Shown one piece after another: positions 1-6,636 of a DNA stretch of 9,035 bases. The notes beneath the pieces are model-generated. The model made no database searches, had not been told where the DNA came from, and saw only the letters and a program-made list of their open reading frames with translations. This DNA comes from Campylobacteraceae bacterium. GTDB lineage: Bacteria; Campylobacterota; Campylobacteria; Campylobacterales; Sulfurovaceae. The position numbers and the translations under genes were made by a program. The DNA lies in contig JALWNF010000258.1 of assembly GCA_026995985.1 (NCBI GenBank), positions 1-9,035 on the forward strand, in the 5' to 3' direction. The stretch's first letter is position 1. Every line of letters starts with the position of its first letter.

Positions 1-552
1 GGAAAGTTTAGACACTTTATTCCTATTGGACGGCTTGATTTTGCCTCTGAGGGGCTTCTGCTCTTAACTGACTCCCCAAGGGTTGCAGAGGTGATGATGA
101 AGAGTGAGCTTGAGCGTACCTACAACATCAAAATTGACAAACCATTAACCCCAGAGATGGAACAGGCAATGCAAGAGGGATTGGTTCTCGATGATGCACG
201 AGCAGGTGGACATGAGAAGTCAAAGATTTATAGTATGGAGTTTGCCCCTTTTATTCACTATGAGGTACGAGGTGTTTCAAAACACTTTACAAAGCTTAGA
301 GTTACCATTAATGAGGGGAAAAACCGTGAATTACGCCGTTTCTTTGGACACTTTGGGGCAAATGTGCTTGACCTAAAGCGTATAGAGTTTGGTGGTATTT
401 CACTCAACAATCTGCCTACAGGAAAGACTCGTTTCTTTACACGTCGTGAGTATGATGATTTGCATAAATATTTAAAAGCAATGCAAAAGCTAGAGGAGCA
501 AGAAAAAAAAGAGAAAAAATCTAAGCAACAACCACAAAAAGATAGGAGATAG
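1..552 (+). CDS. rluB: RluB/RsuA-family rRNA pseudouridine synthase, 3' part (5' end outside window)
   Basis: The frame is open from base 1, so the start and any N-terminal S4 domain lie to the left; 183 residues are visible. They carry the family's catalytic motif GRLDFASEGLLLLTD, with the catalytic Asp encoded at 37-39. Further on are the RTYNIKID strand and the C-terminal EGKNRELRRFFGHFGANVLDLKRIEFG block, which is the usual EGxNRQxRRMxxxxGxxVxxLxR signature. Enzymes of this family turn a specific uridine of rRNA into pseudouridine during ribosome assembly; RluB acts on the 23S peptidyl-transferase region and RsuA on 16S. I cannot tell these apart with certainty from this fragment; rluB is the usual annotation in this phylum. 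The last ~24 residues are a Lys/Glu/Gln-rich tail, probably disordered. The stop is 2 bp before the rarA start, so the two genes are probably co-transcribed. Confidence 0.85.
   Translation, partial: GKFRHFIPIGRLDFASEGLLLLTDSPRVAEVMMKSELERTYNIKIDKPLTPEMEQAMQEGLVLDDARAGGHEKSKIYSMEFAPFIHYEVRGVSKHFTKLRVTINEGKNRELRRFFGHFGANVLDLKRIEFGGISLNNLPTGKTRFFTRREYDDLHKYLKAMQKLEEQEKKEKKSKQQPQKDRR
544..549 (+). promoter_or_regulatory. Ribosome binding site for the GTG start of rarA
   Basis: AGGAGA lies inside the last codons of the upstream pseudouridine synthase gene, 5 nt before the GTG at 555. It supports a GTG start giving MSLAQKYRPS, which matches the usual N-terminus of RarA. There is no in-frame ATG nearby. 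Confidence 0.75.
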
Positions 553-554
553 TT

Positions 555-1736
555 GTGTCTTTGGCACAAAAATATCGCCCATCAACCCTTGATGAGATTG
601 TAGGGCAAGAACACCTTTTAGCTAAAGGGGCTGTCTTTAGAACTCTTATTGAAAAAGATGCTCTTATTCACTCTTTTTTTTATGGTCCTCCTGGGTGTGG
701 AAAGACCACTCTAGCAAGAGTCATTGCCAAAGTCTTAAGACGACCCTTTTTTGAGCTAAATGCCACTACACTAAAGATAGACGATTTACGAAATATTTTT
801 AAAAAGTATGCAAATGCCCTAGAGAAGCCTCTTATATTTATAGATGAAGTCCACCGACTAAGCAAGAACCAACAAGAGGTACTGCTACCATTTATGGAAA
901 ACAACTCTGCTTTAGTTATTGGAGCTTCTACTCAAAACCCCTACTACTCACTTACCTCTGCCATGCGTTCACGCTCTCACCTCTTTGAGTTAAAGCATGT
1001 GAATAACTCTGCACTAAAACTACAACTTCAAAAGATTATAGAAAAAGAAGAAGTAGAACTCTCACAAGAGGCACAAGATTTTTTAGTTAGTTCATCATCA
1101 GGTGATGTTCGAGCTATGTTAAACCTTTTGGAGTCTGCCATAGCTTTAGGAGACAAAGTTACTGTCAAGATGCTAAAGTCCATTCGACCCCACGCCCTAC
1201 AAGCAGGAAGCTCAGAGGCTGACTCTCACTACGACCTAACCTCTGCTATGATAAAGTCCATAAGAGGCTCAGACATAGATGCTAGTCTCTACTACTTAGC
1301 AAGACTTATTGATGGTGGAGAACCTGCTGAATTTATAGCAAGACGTTTAGCCATACTTTCTAGTGAAGATATAGGCAATGCTAACCCCAATGCCCTAAAT
1401 CTTGCCTCTTCTACGCTTAATATTGTAAAGACTATAGGCTATCCAGAGGCTAGAATTTCACTCTCACAGTTAGTGATATATCTAGCCTCTTCTCCTAAAT
1501 CTAACTCTGCTTATGTTGCAATAAATAGTGCCTTAAAGGCTATTAAGGAAGGAGCTATATACCCTGTACCTGCAAATATTAAACAAGATAATGTAGGTTA
1601 TTTGTATCCACATGACTTTAATGGGTGGGTAGAGCAGAGATATATGGTTAAAAATATGAAGTTTTATAAGAGTTCTAAAATTGGGTTTGAGAAGACTTTA
1701 GATGAGTGGAGCAAAAAGATTAGAGGGGAGTTTTAG
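555..1736 (+). CDS. rarA: Replication-associated recombination protein A (RarA/MgsA), AAA+ ATPase
   Basis: RarA is a clamp-loader-like AAA+ ATPase, related to eukaryotic WRNIP1, that acts in the cytoplasm at stalled replication forks and DNA ends. The 393 residues begin with the family opening LAQKYRPSTLDEIVGQEHLL. Walker A GPPGCGKT is at 44-51, Walker B IFIDEVH at 94-100, the sensor-1 region GASTQNP at 123-129, the arginine-finger region MRSRS at 137-141, and sensor 2 GDVRAML at 183-189. The C-terminal half has the RarA-specific HYDLTSAMIKSIRGSD (226-240), GGEPAEFIARRLAILSSEDIG (254-274) and YPHDFNGWVEQRYM (351-364) blocks. These separate it from RuvB and DnaX. It is shorter than the E. coli protein (about 447 residues) but all catalytic elements are present. 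The start is GTG, 2 bp after the preceding stop, which suggests translational coupling with the pseudouridine synthase. Confidence 0.93.
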   Translation: MSLAQKYRPSTLDEIVGQEHLLAKGAVFRTLIEKDALIHSFFYGPPGCGKTTLARVIAKVLRRPFFELNATTLKIDDLRNIFKKYANALEKPLIFIDEVHRLSKNQQEVLLPFMENNSALVIGASTQNPYYSLTSAMRSRSHLFELKHVNNSALKLQLQKIIEKEEVELSQEAQDFLVSSSSGDVRAMLNLLESAIALGDKVTVKMLKSIRPHALQAGSSEADSHYDLTSAMIKSIRGSDIDASLYYLARLIDGGEPAEFIARRLAILSSEDIGNANPNALNLASSTLNIVKTIGYPEARISLSQLVIYLASSPKSNSAYVAINSALKAIKEGAIYPVPANIKQDNVGYLYPHDFNGWVEQRYMVKNMKFYKSSKIGFEKTLDEWSKKIRGEF

Positions 1737-1808
1737 GTTTGGCTTGATTATAATTTTTGGGAAAATTTAAAAAACACCTCCATAAAGTATAAAATTTTGA
1801 CCTTATGA

Positions 1809-2108
1809 GAGTATAATTTAGAAAAAAGAGTCTATAAAGAAGTATTACTCCTAGAAACTGCATTAGAAATCTCTCCAATTGTTCTTTTTAGCAGAGCAAA
1901 ACAGGTTGGAAAATCAACACTCTCATGAACCTCACTCTATCCATATAAGTGCAAAGGAACAAAACAATAAACTGACACAAAATGTAGTAGATATGCTATT
2001 TGATAGGGATTTCTCTTATGAAAAGATAGACTTTGGTTTAGCTTCTACATCTCAATCTATATAGAACAAGACGTAAGAGAGTTAGGAGAGATACGAGTAA
2101 AATATTAA
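1809..2108 (+). pseudogene. Remnant of a DUF4143-type (AAA_14) P-loop ATPase
   Basis: The 410-bp gap between rarA and the next gene holds no intact gene but two recognisable protein fragments in the same reading frame. The first (1809-1925) reads EKRVYKEVLLLE...PIVLFSRAKQVGKSTLS, the N-terminal Walker A region typical of DUF4143 ATPases (compare GxRQVGKTTL). The second (2022-2105) reads KDRLWFSFYISIYIEQDVREL, the conserved SYIxTYxERDVREL segment that lies just before the DUF4143 domain. Between them are stops at 1926, 1968, 2001, 2004 and 2019. Only about 49 codons separate the P-loop Lys from the conserved Tyr, where intact relatives have far more, so an internal deletion is likely. The Walker B region and the whole C-terminal domain are gone, and no ATG remains at the 5' end. 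In intact form such proteins are common accessory ATPases of unclear role. The assignment rests on motif recognition by eye. Confidence 0.6.
1812..1817 (+). promoter_or_regulatory. Candidate -10 element upstream of the ATPase remnant
   Basis: TATAAT stands directly before the first recognisable codons of the decayed ATPase, at a sensible place for its original promoter. No -35 is spaced correctly: TTGACC at 1797-1802 is only 9 bp away. A second TATAAT is at 1749-1754. In DNA this AT-rich, chance matches are expected. Confidence 0.3.
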
Positions 2109-2118
2109 AAAAATAGGC

Positions 2119-2124
2119 TATAAT
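2119..2124 (+). promoter_or_regulatory. -10 promoter element for the six-helix membrane protein
   Basis: A TATAAT sits 22 bp before the ATG at 2147, predicting transcription from about 2131 and a leader of roughly 16 nt. That leader holds the Shine-Dalgarno AAGGAGA (2136-2142), 4 nt before the ATG. No -35 hexamer is evident, which is common in Campylobacterota sigma-70 promoters. The promoter starts 10 bp after the last readable codon of the ATPase remnant. Confidence 0.6.
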
Positions 2125-2146
2125 CCCATTTTAAAAAGGAGATATT

Positions 2147-2929
2147 ATGCAAAAACAGAGATATTTGTTAGATGAAGTACGAGCTAGTGAACCTATAAAA
2201 AATACACTACGACTAACTTGGGAACTAATAGTTTTAAATAAAAAATTTACCTTAATAGTGTTATCTCTATTACTTTTACTAAATATATTAACATTTTTTT
2301 CAGGTCTATTTGGTATGGTTCTTTCAGGTATATTTGCTTTGACAATTCAGATATATCTTTCGCAAATGGTCTACTTTTCTGAAGATATTGAAGAGTTTAT
2401 AGAGCAGATAAAATCTTCAAAAGTAGAAGTAGCCGTAGCAAATAATGCTTTTGTAGCTTCTGGAGCTTATATTGCTTGGCTTATACTTTTTGTTGTATTT
2501 ATATTTGTTTTAGCTTTAATATTAAAGAACTCTGGAATTCCTTTAGAAGATATTAAAACTATAAATGAGCTTATGTCTGCTACACAGATACTTTTTTTAC
2601 CAATAGTTATCTTAACACTACTTATAAGTTATATTTACCCTTTAGTTCAATCAAACATTGCTTTAGCACAAAATATATTTGAAGGATTTTTAGCTCCTTT
2701 TACTATCTTCTCTCCTGCTTTGTGGAGAGCCTCTTTTAAAAATGAATACCTAAAATATATTGTTATGATTATGGGATTAACTTTTTTAGGAGCATTACTT
2801 TTTGGTATTTTTATCAGTTTACCAATTATTAATATTGTTGCAGGTTTTATTTTTATAGTTGCAGTATATGTTTACATGGTTTTTAACTCTATAGTTGCAA
2901 TGGTAGCAAGAAGAATAGTAGAGAGTTAA
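2147..2929 (+). CDS. Hypothetical integral membrane protein, about six transmembrane helices
   Basis: I do not recognise a family for this 260-residue protein. The N-terminus (1-33) is soluble with charged residues (MQKQRYLLDEVRASEPIKNTL). Hydrophobic segments follow at about 35-53, 56-77, 104-127, 146-170, 203-224 and 227-250, giving roughly six helices, so it should sit in the inner membrane. A short acidic, amphipathic stretch (FSEDIEEFIEQIKSSKVEVAV, 77-97) separates helices 2 and 3, and a conserved-looking loop (QSNIALAQNIFEGFLAPF, with FSPALWRASFKNEY just after) lies between helices 4 and 5. There is no signal peptide and no obvious catalytic or metal-binding motif. The gene is AT-rich like its surroundings and has its own promoter and a strong AAGGAGA ribosome site. 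It appears monocistronic: the neighbour to the right is convergent, 11 bp away. The layout resembles other small YciC-like or DUF4013-like membrane proteins, but I cannot show homology. Confidence 0.8.
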   Translation: MQKQRYLLDEVRASEPIKNTLRLTWELIVLNKKFTLIVLSLLLLLNILTFFSGLFGMVLSGIFALTIQIYLSQMVYFSEDIEEFIEQIKSSKVEVAVANNAFVASGAYIAWLILFVVFIFVLALILKNSGIPLEDIKTINELMSATQILFLPIVILTLLISYIYPLVQSNIALAQNIFEGFLAPFTIFSPALWRASFKNEYLKYIVMIMGLTFLGALLFGIFISLPIINIVAGFIFIVAVYVYMVFNSIVAMVARRIVES

Positions 2930-2945
2930 TAAGTACTACTCTACT
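2917..2945. terminator. Candidate bidirectional hairpin between convergent genes
   Basis: AGTAGAGAGT (2917-2926) pairs with ACT-A-CTCTACT (2935-2945): ten base pairs with one bulged A and an 8-nt loop. It spans the two stop codons of the convergent membrane-protein and TlpA-like genes. There is no clean T-run on either side, so this is a weak terminator prediction resting mainly on position. Confidence 0.35.
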
Positions 2946-3639
2946 TCTCTTGAGCTAATTTCTCATAAATAGTCTTAAACTCATTTGGTCCTAAACCACC
3001 GACATGAACAACTTTGACTTCCCCATGTGGGTTAATAGCCACCAAGAATGGAATTGACCCACCCCATTGAGCTCTTTGTGCAATATAAGAGATAAATTGT
3101 GAATTTTGTCCATCATCTCCAGATAGTAAAATATAGTTAATTCCCTTATCTTTTTTAAATAGTTTAAGTTGCTCACTAGGAAGACGCTGTACTTCCATAG
3201 CAATAATTGCTAAATCTTTATGTTTCTCATTACTCAATGCTTTAAGTACAGGTATCTCTGCTAGACAAGGTGGACATCTATATCCAAAAAAGAGTAAAAA
3301 GACAACTTTACCTTTATGTTCTTTAAAAATAATACCCTCTTTAGCTTCATCTACATGTAATATATTTCCATCAATGGTAGTAAGTTGAAAAATATCTTTT
3401 ACTAACTCTTCTGAAGTAGTTTTATTAGATTTTTCGGTTGATTCTTTAACATCAGTACTCTTTTGTTGTTTAGTTTTTTCAACAGCTGGGATAGTTGTAT
3501 TTTTTGCTAACTCTTCAAGTTTAGTAGGAGTCATTGTGTTAGTATGCTCCTCTTTAGTAGACTCTGTCTCAGCTTTATTATTTGAGCCACAAGCTATTAA
3601 TAGTAGTGCAAGTAAAATCGTACTTAAGATTTTAATCAT
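2941..3639 (-). CDS. TlpA-like thioredoxin-fold lipoprotein (thiol:disulfide oxidoreductase)
   Basis: The 232-residue product starts with a lipoprotein signal peptide (MIKILSTILLALLLIAC). LIAC is the lipobox and Cys17 the expected acylated residue, so the mature protein is membrane-anchored and faces the periplasm. Residues 20-80 are a Ser/Thr/Lys/Glu-rich, low-complexity spacer. The thioredoxin domain (about 83-232) has FGYRCPPCLAEIPVL with the redox pair Cys122/Cys125 in a CPPC active site of the TlpA/ResA type, and SIPFLVAINPHGEV with the cis-Pro at 197. Such proteins reduce or exchange disulfides on periplasmic clients, for example apocytochrome c or copper-site proteins. No client or DsbD/CcdA partner is in the window, so the substrate is unknown. 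The ATG at 3637-3639 is preceded only by a weak AGAGAGA-type ribosome site. It lies downstream of typA on the same strand but has its own promoter. Confidence 0.85.
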   Translation of the reverse strand: MIKILSTILLALLLIACGSNNKAETESTKEEHTNTMTPTKLEELAKNTTIPAVEKTKQQKSTDVKESTEKSNKTTSEELVKDIFQLTTIDGNILHVDEAKEGIIFKEHKGKVVFLLFFGYRCPPCLAEIPVLKALSNEKHKDLAIIAMEVQRLPSEQLKLFKKDKGINYILLSGDDGQNSQFISYIAQRAQWGGSIPFLVAINPHGEVKVVHVGGLGPNEFKTIYEKLAQEK

Positions 3640-3671
3640 CTTTTTAATCTCTCTTTATAATTTTTTAGGTG

Positions 3672-3680
3672 ATTATATCA
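3672..3680 (-). promoter_or_regulatory. Extended -10 promoter for the TlpA-like gene
   Basis: Read on the minus strand this is TGATATAAT, a full extended -10 (TG-N-TATAAT), 32 bp upstream of the ATG. It predicts transcription from about 3665 and a leader of roughly 26 nt. No -35 is visible, which an extended -10 can tolerate. Confidence 0.6.
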
Positions 3681-3849
3681 AATTATTATTAACAGTTTAT
3701 GTGGAAGTTGAAAGTAAGCAGAAAATATACTTAAATATGGTTATAGCTACTCCTGCAAATGAAATAATTTAACTTCTACATATACACAACACATTAAACA
3801 ACATAAAATACCCCAATTGATATTTGCTTTGAAAATGTTACTTTTATTC

Positions 3850-3865
3850 CCACCATTAATGGTGG
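3850..3865. terminator. 16-bp perfect palindrome downstream of typA, possible terminator
   Basis: CCACCATTAATGGTGG is a perfect palindrome in the 254-bp gap between typA and the TlpA-like gene, 28 bp past the typA stop. As RNA it would form a six-pair, GC-rich stem with a TTAA loop. Its place fits a typA terminator, but the bases that follow on the minus strand (GAATAAAAG) are not a U-tract. A protein-binding dyad is an equally fair reading. Confidence 0.4.
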
Positions 3866-3893
3866 AGGTTTATAGTGGTTACAATTTAGAAAA

Positions 3894-5711
3894 CTATTTT
3901 GAATTTTTCTTATCACGAGCTATTCTACGTCTCTCAACAGGGTCAAGAGCTTTTTTACGAATACGAATAGACTCAGGTGTTACCTCTACTAGCTCATCAT
4001 CTTCTATCCACTCCATTGCTGACTCTAGGGTAATCTCTCTTGGTGGAACTAACTTAATTGCCTCATCGGCACTATTTGTTCTCATATTAGTCAACTGTTT
4101 ACCTTTAAGTGGATTAACCTCTAAGTCTCCAGGTCGAGATGATTCACCTATGACCATTCCATTGTAGACTTTATCTTGAGGTTTAATAAACATAACCCCT
4201 CTAGCTTGAAGGTTAAAGATAGAGAAAGCTACAGCCTCACCACTATCCATTGAGACTAATGCTCCTTGAGTTCTTGATTCAACTGAACCACTATAGGCTC
4301 TATACTCCAAATAGGAGTGGTTCATAACTCCCTCCCCTTTTGTATCGGTCAAAAACTCACTTCTAAACCCAATAAGCCCACGAGCAGGAATCTCAAACTC
4401 TAAACGTACAGTTCCATCTGGCATTGGTGTAAGTGAAGTCATATTTGCCTTTCTCTTTCCAAGCTTCTCAATAACAACTCCCTGAAACTCCTCTGGAACA
4501 TCAACAACTAAGTGCTCAAACGGCTCCATCTTAACACCATTTTCTTCTTTGGTTACAACCTCTGGACGAGCTAAAAGAAACTCAAAACCTTCACGTCTCA
4601 TATTTTCAGCTAAGATACCTATCTGAAGCTCACCTCTACCTGAAACCTTAAAAGAGGCATCACCCATTGGCTCCATACGCATTGCTATATTTGTCTCCAT
4701 CTCTTTTTCAAGACGCTCTCTAAGCTTGTTAGATGTTACATGCTTACCCTCTTGACCAGCTAGAGGTCCATCATTTACAGAAAATATAACAGAAAGAGTA
4801 GGCTCTTCAACATGCATAGGGTCAAGTGCTACAGGGTTTTGAGTATCACAAATAGAGTCCCCCACATCAATATCACTAAAACCAGCAATAGCTACAATAT
4901 CACCAGCCTCTGCCTCATCAATATCGATTCTATCTAACCCCTTAAACCCAATGAGTTTAGAGACTCTTGATTTTGTTTTAGAGCCATCTGCTTTTACTAG
5001 TAGATACTCATCTCCTTTTTTTACTCTACCGTTAAAGATACGAGCAATACCTATGCGTCCAACAAAGTTGTCACTATCTAGCGTAAATACTTGTGCTTGT
5101 GTATCAGCTTCAGGAGAGCCTTGAGGGTAAGGAACATGCTCAATAATAGCATCAAAGAGTGGTGTCATATCTTGGTTCTCATCTTCAAGCTCCCACTTAG
5201 CGTAACCATCACGAGCAGCAGCATAGAGTACAGGAAACTCTAGTTGCTCTTCATTTGCATCAAGTGCAACCAAAAGGTCAAAGACTTCGTCCATAACTCT
5301 GTCAGGCTCTGCACCATCTTTGTCAATCTTATTAATAACAACAACAGGAACAAGTCCAAAACCAATTGCTTTCTTCAAAACAAACTTAGTCTGAGGCATA
5401 ACCCCCTCTTGTGCATCAACTAGTAACAGTACCCCATCTACCATCTTTAAGACACGCTCAACCTCTCCACCAAAATCGGCATGACCTGGGGTGTCAATAA
5501 TATTTATCTTATGGTCACCATATGTAATTGCAGTATTTTTTGAAAGAATTGTAATTCCTCTCTCTTTCTCAATAGCATCACTATCCATTACCCTTTCAGC
5601 TACCTCTTGGTGAGCTTCAAATGTACCAGATTGCTGTAGAAGTTGGTCAACAAGTGTGGTTTTACCGTGGTCAACGTGTGCAATAACAGCAATATTTTTA
5701 ATTTTTTGCAT
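3894..5711 (-). CDS. typA: Translational GTPase TypA/BipA
   Basis: BipA is a ribosome-associated GTPase of the EF-G/LepA class that helps 50S assembly and growth under cold or other stress. The 605 residues match the family in length and order. The GTPase domain has G1 AHVDHGKTT (11-19), G2 RGIT (51-54), G3 DTPGH (73-77), G4 NKID (127-130) and a G5-like AAARDG (164-169). The EF-Tu domain-2-like barrel follows at about 205-290, the EF-G domain III-like segment at about 300-375 ([21 protein letters not shown]), the domain V-like fold at about 395-480 ([17 protein letters not shown]), and the BipA-specific C-terminal domain to the end ([31 protein letters not shown]). The Lys/Arg-rich tail is normal for the family. 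The ATG at 5709-5711 follows AGGAA with 8 nt spacing. It is transcribed divergently from the outer-membrane protein gene. Confidence 0.97.
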   Translation of the reverse strand: MQKIKNIAVIAHVDHGKTTLVDQLLQQSGTFEAHQEVAERVMDSDAIEKERGITILSKNTAITYGDHKINIIDTPGHADFGGEVERVLKMVDGVLLLVDAQEGVMPQTKFVLKKAIGFGLVPVVVINKIDKDGAEPDRVMDEVFDLLVALDANEEQLEFPVLYAAARDGYAKWELEDENQDMTPLFDAIIEHVPYPQGSPEADTQAQVFTLDSDNFVGRIGIARIFNGRVKKGDEYLLVKADGSKTKSRVSKLIGFKGLDRIDIDEAEAGDIVAIAGFSDIDVGDSICDTQNPVALDPMHVEEPTLSVIFSVNDGPLAGQEGKHVTSNKLRERLEKEMETNIAMRMEPMGDASFKVSGRGELQIGILAENMRREGFEFLLARPEVVTKEENGVKMEPFEHLVVDVPEEFQGVVIEKLGKRKANMTSLTPMPDGTVRLEFEIPARGLIGFRSEFLTDTKGEGVMNHSYLEYRAYSGSVESRTQGALVSMDSGEAVAFSIFNLQARGVMFIKPQDKVYNGMVIGESSRPGDLEVNPLKGKQLTNMRTNSADEAIKLVPPREITLESAMEWIEDDELVEVTPESIRIRKKALDPVERRRIARDKKNSK

Positions 5712-5748
5712 TAATAAAATTCCTATACTATGTTAAATAATTATGAGA

Positions 5749-5754
5749 ATTATA
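5749..5754 (-). promoter_or_regulatory. -10 promoter element for typA
   Basis: TATAAT on the minus strand (context TTTCGATATAATTCTC) lies 37 bp upstream of the typA ATG. It predicts a leader of about 30 nt that contains the AGGAA ribosome site. No convincing -35 is present. Confidence 0.5.
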
Positions 5755-5895
5755 TCGAAAGATTATTATAGGTTGTATGGCATATTTGATTATTATAATT
5801 TTTATTGAGTTTAAAAAAATAATATTATTTAACTAAATAAAAAATAATAGTTTTAAACAGATTTTAAGCTCTTTATTATCTATTTATATTATTTT

Positions 5896-5917
5896 AAAGA
5901 GTTCTTTTAAACTCTTT
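5896..5917. repeat. 8-bp inverted repeat over the -35/spacer of the outer-membrane protein promoter
   Basis: AAAGAGTT (5896-5903) and AACTCTTT (5910-5917) are perfect inverted copies separated by 6 bp. The dyad ends one base before the extended -10 at 5919-5927, so it covers the -35 and spacer region. This is where a dimeric regulator would bind to repress or activate. Another CTCTTT at 5869-5874 could pair with the left arm. The surrounding DNA is very AT-rich, but the arms are long enough to stand out. Confidence 0.5.
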
Positions 5918-5918
5918 G

Positions 5919-5927
5919 TGTTATACT
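5919..5927 (+). promoter_or_regulatory. Extended -10 promoter for the beta-barrel outer-membrane protein
   Basis: TGTTATACT fits TG-N-TATAAT with one mismatch and lies 34 bp before the ATG at 5962. Predicted transcription starts at about 5934, leaving a leader of about 28 nt with the ribosome site AAAGGAGA (5947-5954), 7 nt before the ATG. Confidence 0.6.
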
Positions 5928-5961
5928 TCAATATATTTTTAATTATAAAGGAGATTTCGAT

Positions 5962-6621
5962 ATGAAATTAAGATATTCACTTGTAGCATTAGCTACGCTT
6001 ACTACTTTGAGTTTTGCGGGGGGAGATATTAATCCTGTTACTGTTTTTGAACAAGAACCAGTTGTTGTTCCAATTGAACCAGCTCCAGAACCAGCTCCAG
6101 AACCAGCTCCAGCACCAACTCCAGAACCAGCACCAGCTCCAAAAGCAACTCCAGCACCAGCTCCAGTAGTTGCAAAAAACTTCTATATTGCAGGTGGTTT
6201 AACTGATGTAGCTGTACGTACAGATGATAGAGCTAACCTATTTAGTGATGAAAAAAATCAAGATAGACAAGTTGGATTTACAGGTAGACTTGGTTATGAC
6301 TTTATGAACTACTTAGGTGCTGAATTAAGAGGTACTTATGGTATTGCAAGTGATGATTGGGAAAAATTTAAACAAATTGGTGCTTACCTTAAACCAAATT
6401 ATGATATCCCAAGTGTAGATGGTCTTAACATTTATGGACTATTAGGTCTTTCTAAAACAAGCCCTGGTGTAGATTCAGAAACTGGTTTCTCTTATGGTGC
6501 AGGTCTTGATTATGGAATTAATGATAATATTTCAATATTTACAGATGTTGTAAACTATATGAAAAAATCAGATACTTCTTCTCAATGGGGTGCAACAGTT
6601 GGTGCAGCATATCATTTCTAA
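5962..6621 (+). CDS. Outer-membrane beta-barrel protein with N-terminal Pro/Ala/Glu linker
   Basis: The 219-residue product has a signal peptide, MKLRYSLVALATLTTLSFA, probably cut after Ala19 to leave Gly-Gly-Asp at the mature N-terminus. Residues about 36-69 form a proline-rich spacer made of EPAP-like repeats (PEPAPEPAPAPTPEPAPAP). Residues 71-219 look like a small eight-strand barrel of the OmpA/OmpX/OmpW kind. They alternate Gly and aromatic residues (KNFYIAGGL, VGFTGRLGYDF, LNIYGLLGL, FSYGAGLDYGI, WGATVGAAYHF), and the chain ends in aromatic Phe, the outer-membrane insertion signal. There is no OmpA-type C-terminal peptidoglycan-binding domain; the linker sits on the periplasmic N-terminal side instead. 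A strong promoter, a strong ribosome site and a terminator immediately downstream suggest an abundant, single-gene transcript. Porin, adhesin or structural roles cannot be told apart from the sequence. Confidence 0.85.
   Translation: MKLRYSLVALATLTTLSFAGGDINPVTVFEQEPVVVPIEPAPEPAPEPAPAPTPEPAPAPKATPAPAPVVAKNFYIAGGLTDVAVRTDDRANLFSDEKNQDRQVGFTGRLGYDFMNYLGAELRGTYGIASDDWEKFKQIGAYLKPNYDIPSVDGLNIYGLLGLSKTSPGVDSETGFSYGAGLDYGINDNISIFTDVVNYMKKSDTSSQWGATVGAAYHF
6076..6135 (+). repeat. 12-bp in-frame tandem repeat encoding EPAP units
   Basis: Three perfect tandem copies of GAACCAGCTCCA (6076-6087, 6088-6099, 6100-6111) are followed by two variants, GCACCAACTCCA (6112-6123) and GAACCAGCACCA (6124-6135). 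Each copy is exactly four codons (Glu-Pro-Ala-Pro), so gain or loss of a copy keeps the frame and changes only the length of the linker. Looser CCA-rich copies continue to about 6165. Confidence 0.9.
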
Positions 6622-6636
6622 AACCTATTTTAACTT

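Noticed and set aside
503..510. A8 run near the end of the pseudouridine synthase gene as a programmed frameshift into rarA
   Set aside because: Shifting into the rarA frame meets a TAA at 522-524, so no fusion product can form; the run simply reflects the Lys/Glu-rich tail.
1752..1767. AATTTT-TGGG-AAAATT after rarA as a terminator
   Set aside because: The stem is only six A/T pairs with no T-tract after it; too weak to call in DNA of this composition.
1879..2064. A TTG-initiated 61-codon reading frame in the gap after rarA
   Set aside because: It has no ribosome site, and it runs out of frame across the two recognisable fragments of the decayed ATPase, which explain the region better.
3536..3772. 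A 78-codon + strand frame across the start of the TlpA-like gene
   Set aside because: It is antisense to the lipoprotein signal-peptide region and promoter of a convincing gene, has no ribosome site and no recognisable protein features.
3817..4167. A 116-codon + strand frame across the 3' end of typA
   Set aside because: It is a shadow of the strongly conserved typA C-terminal coding sequence on the other strand.
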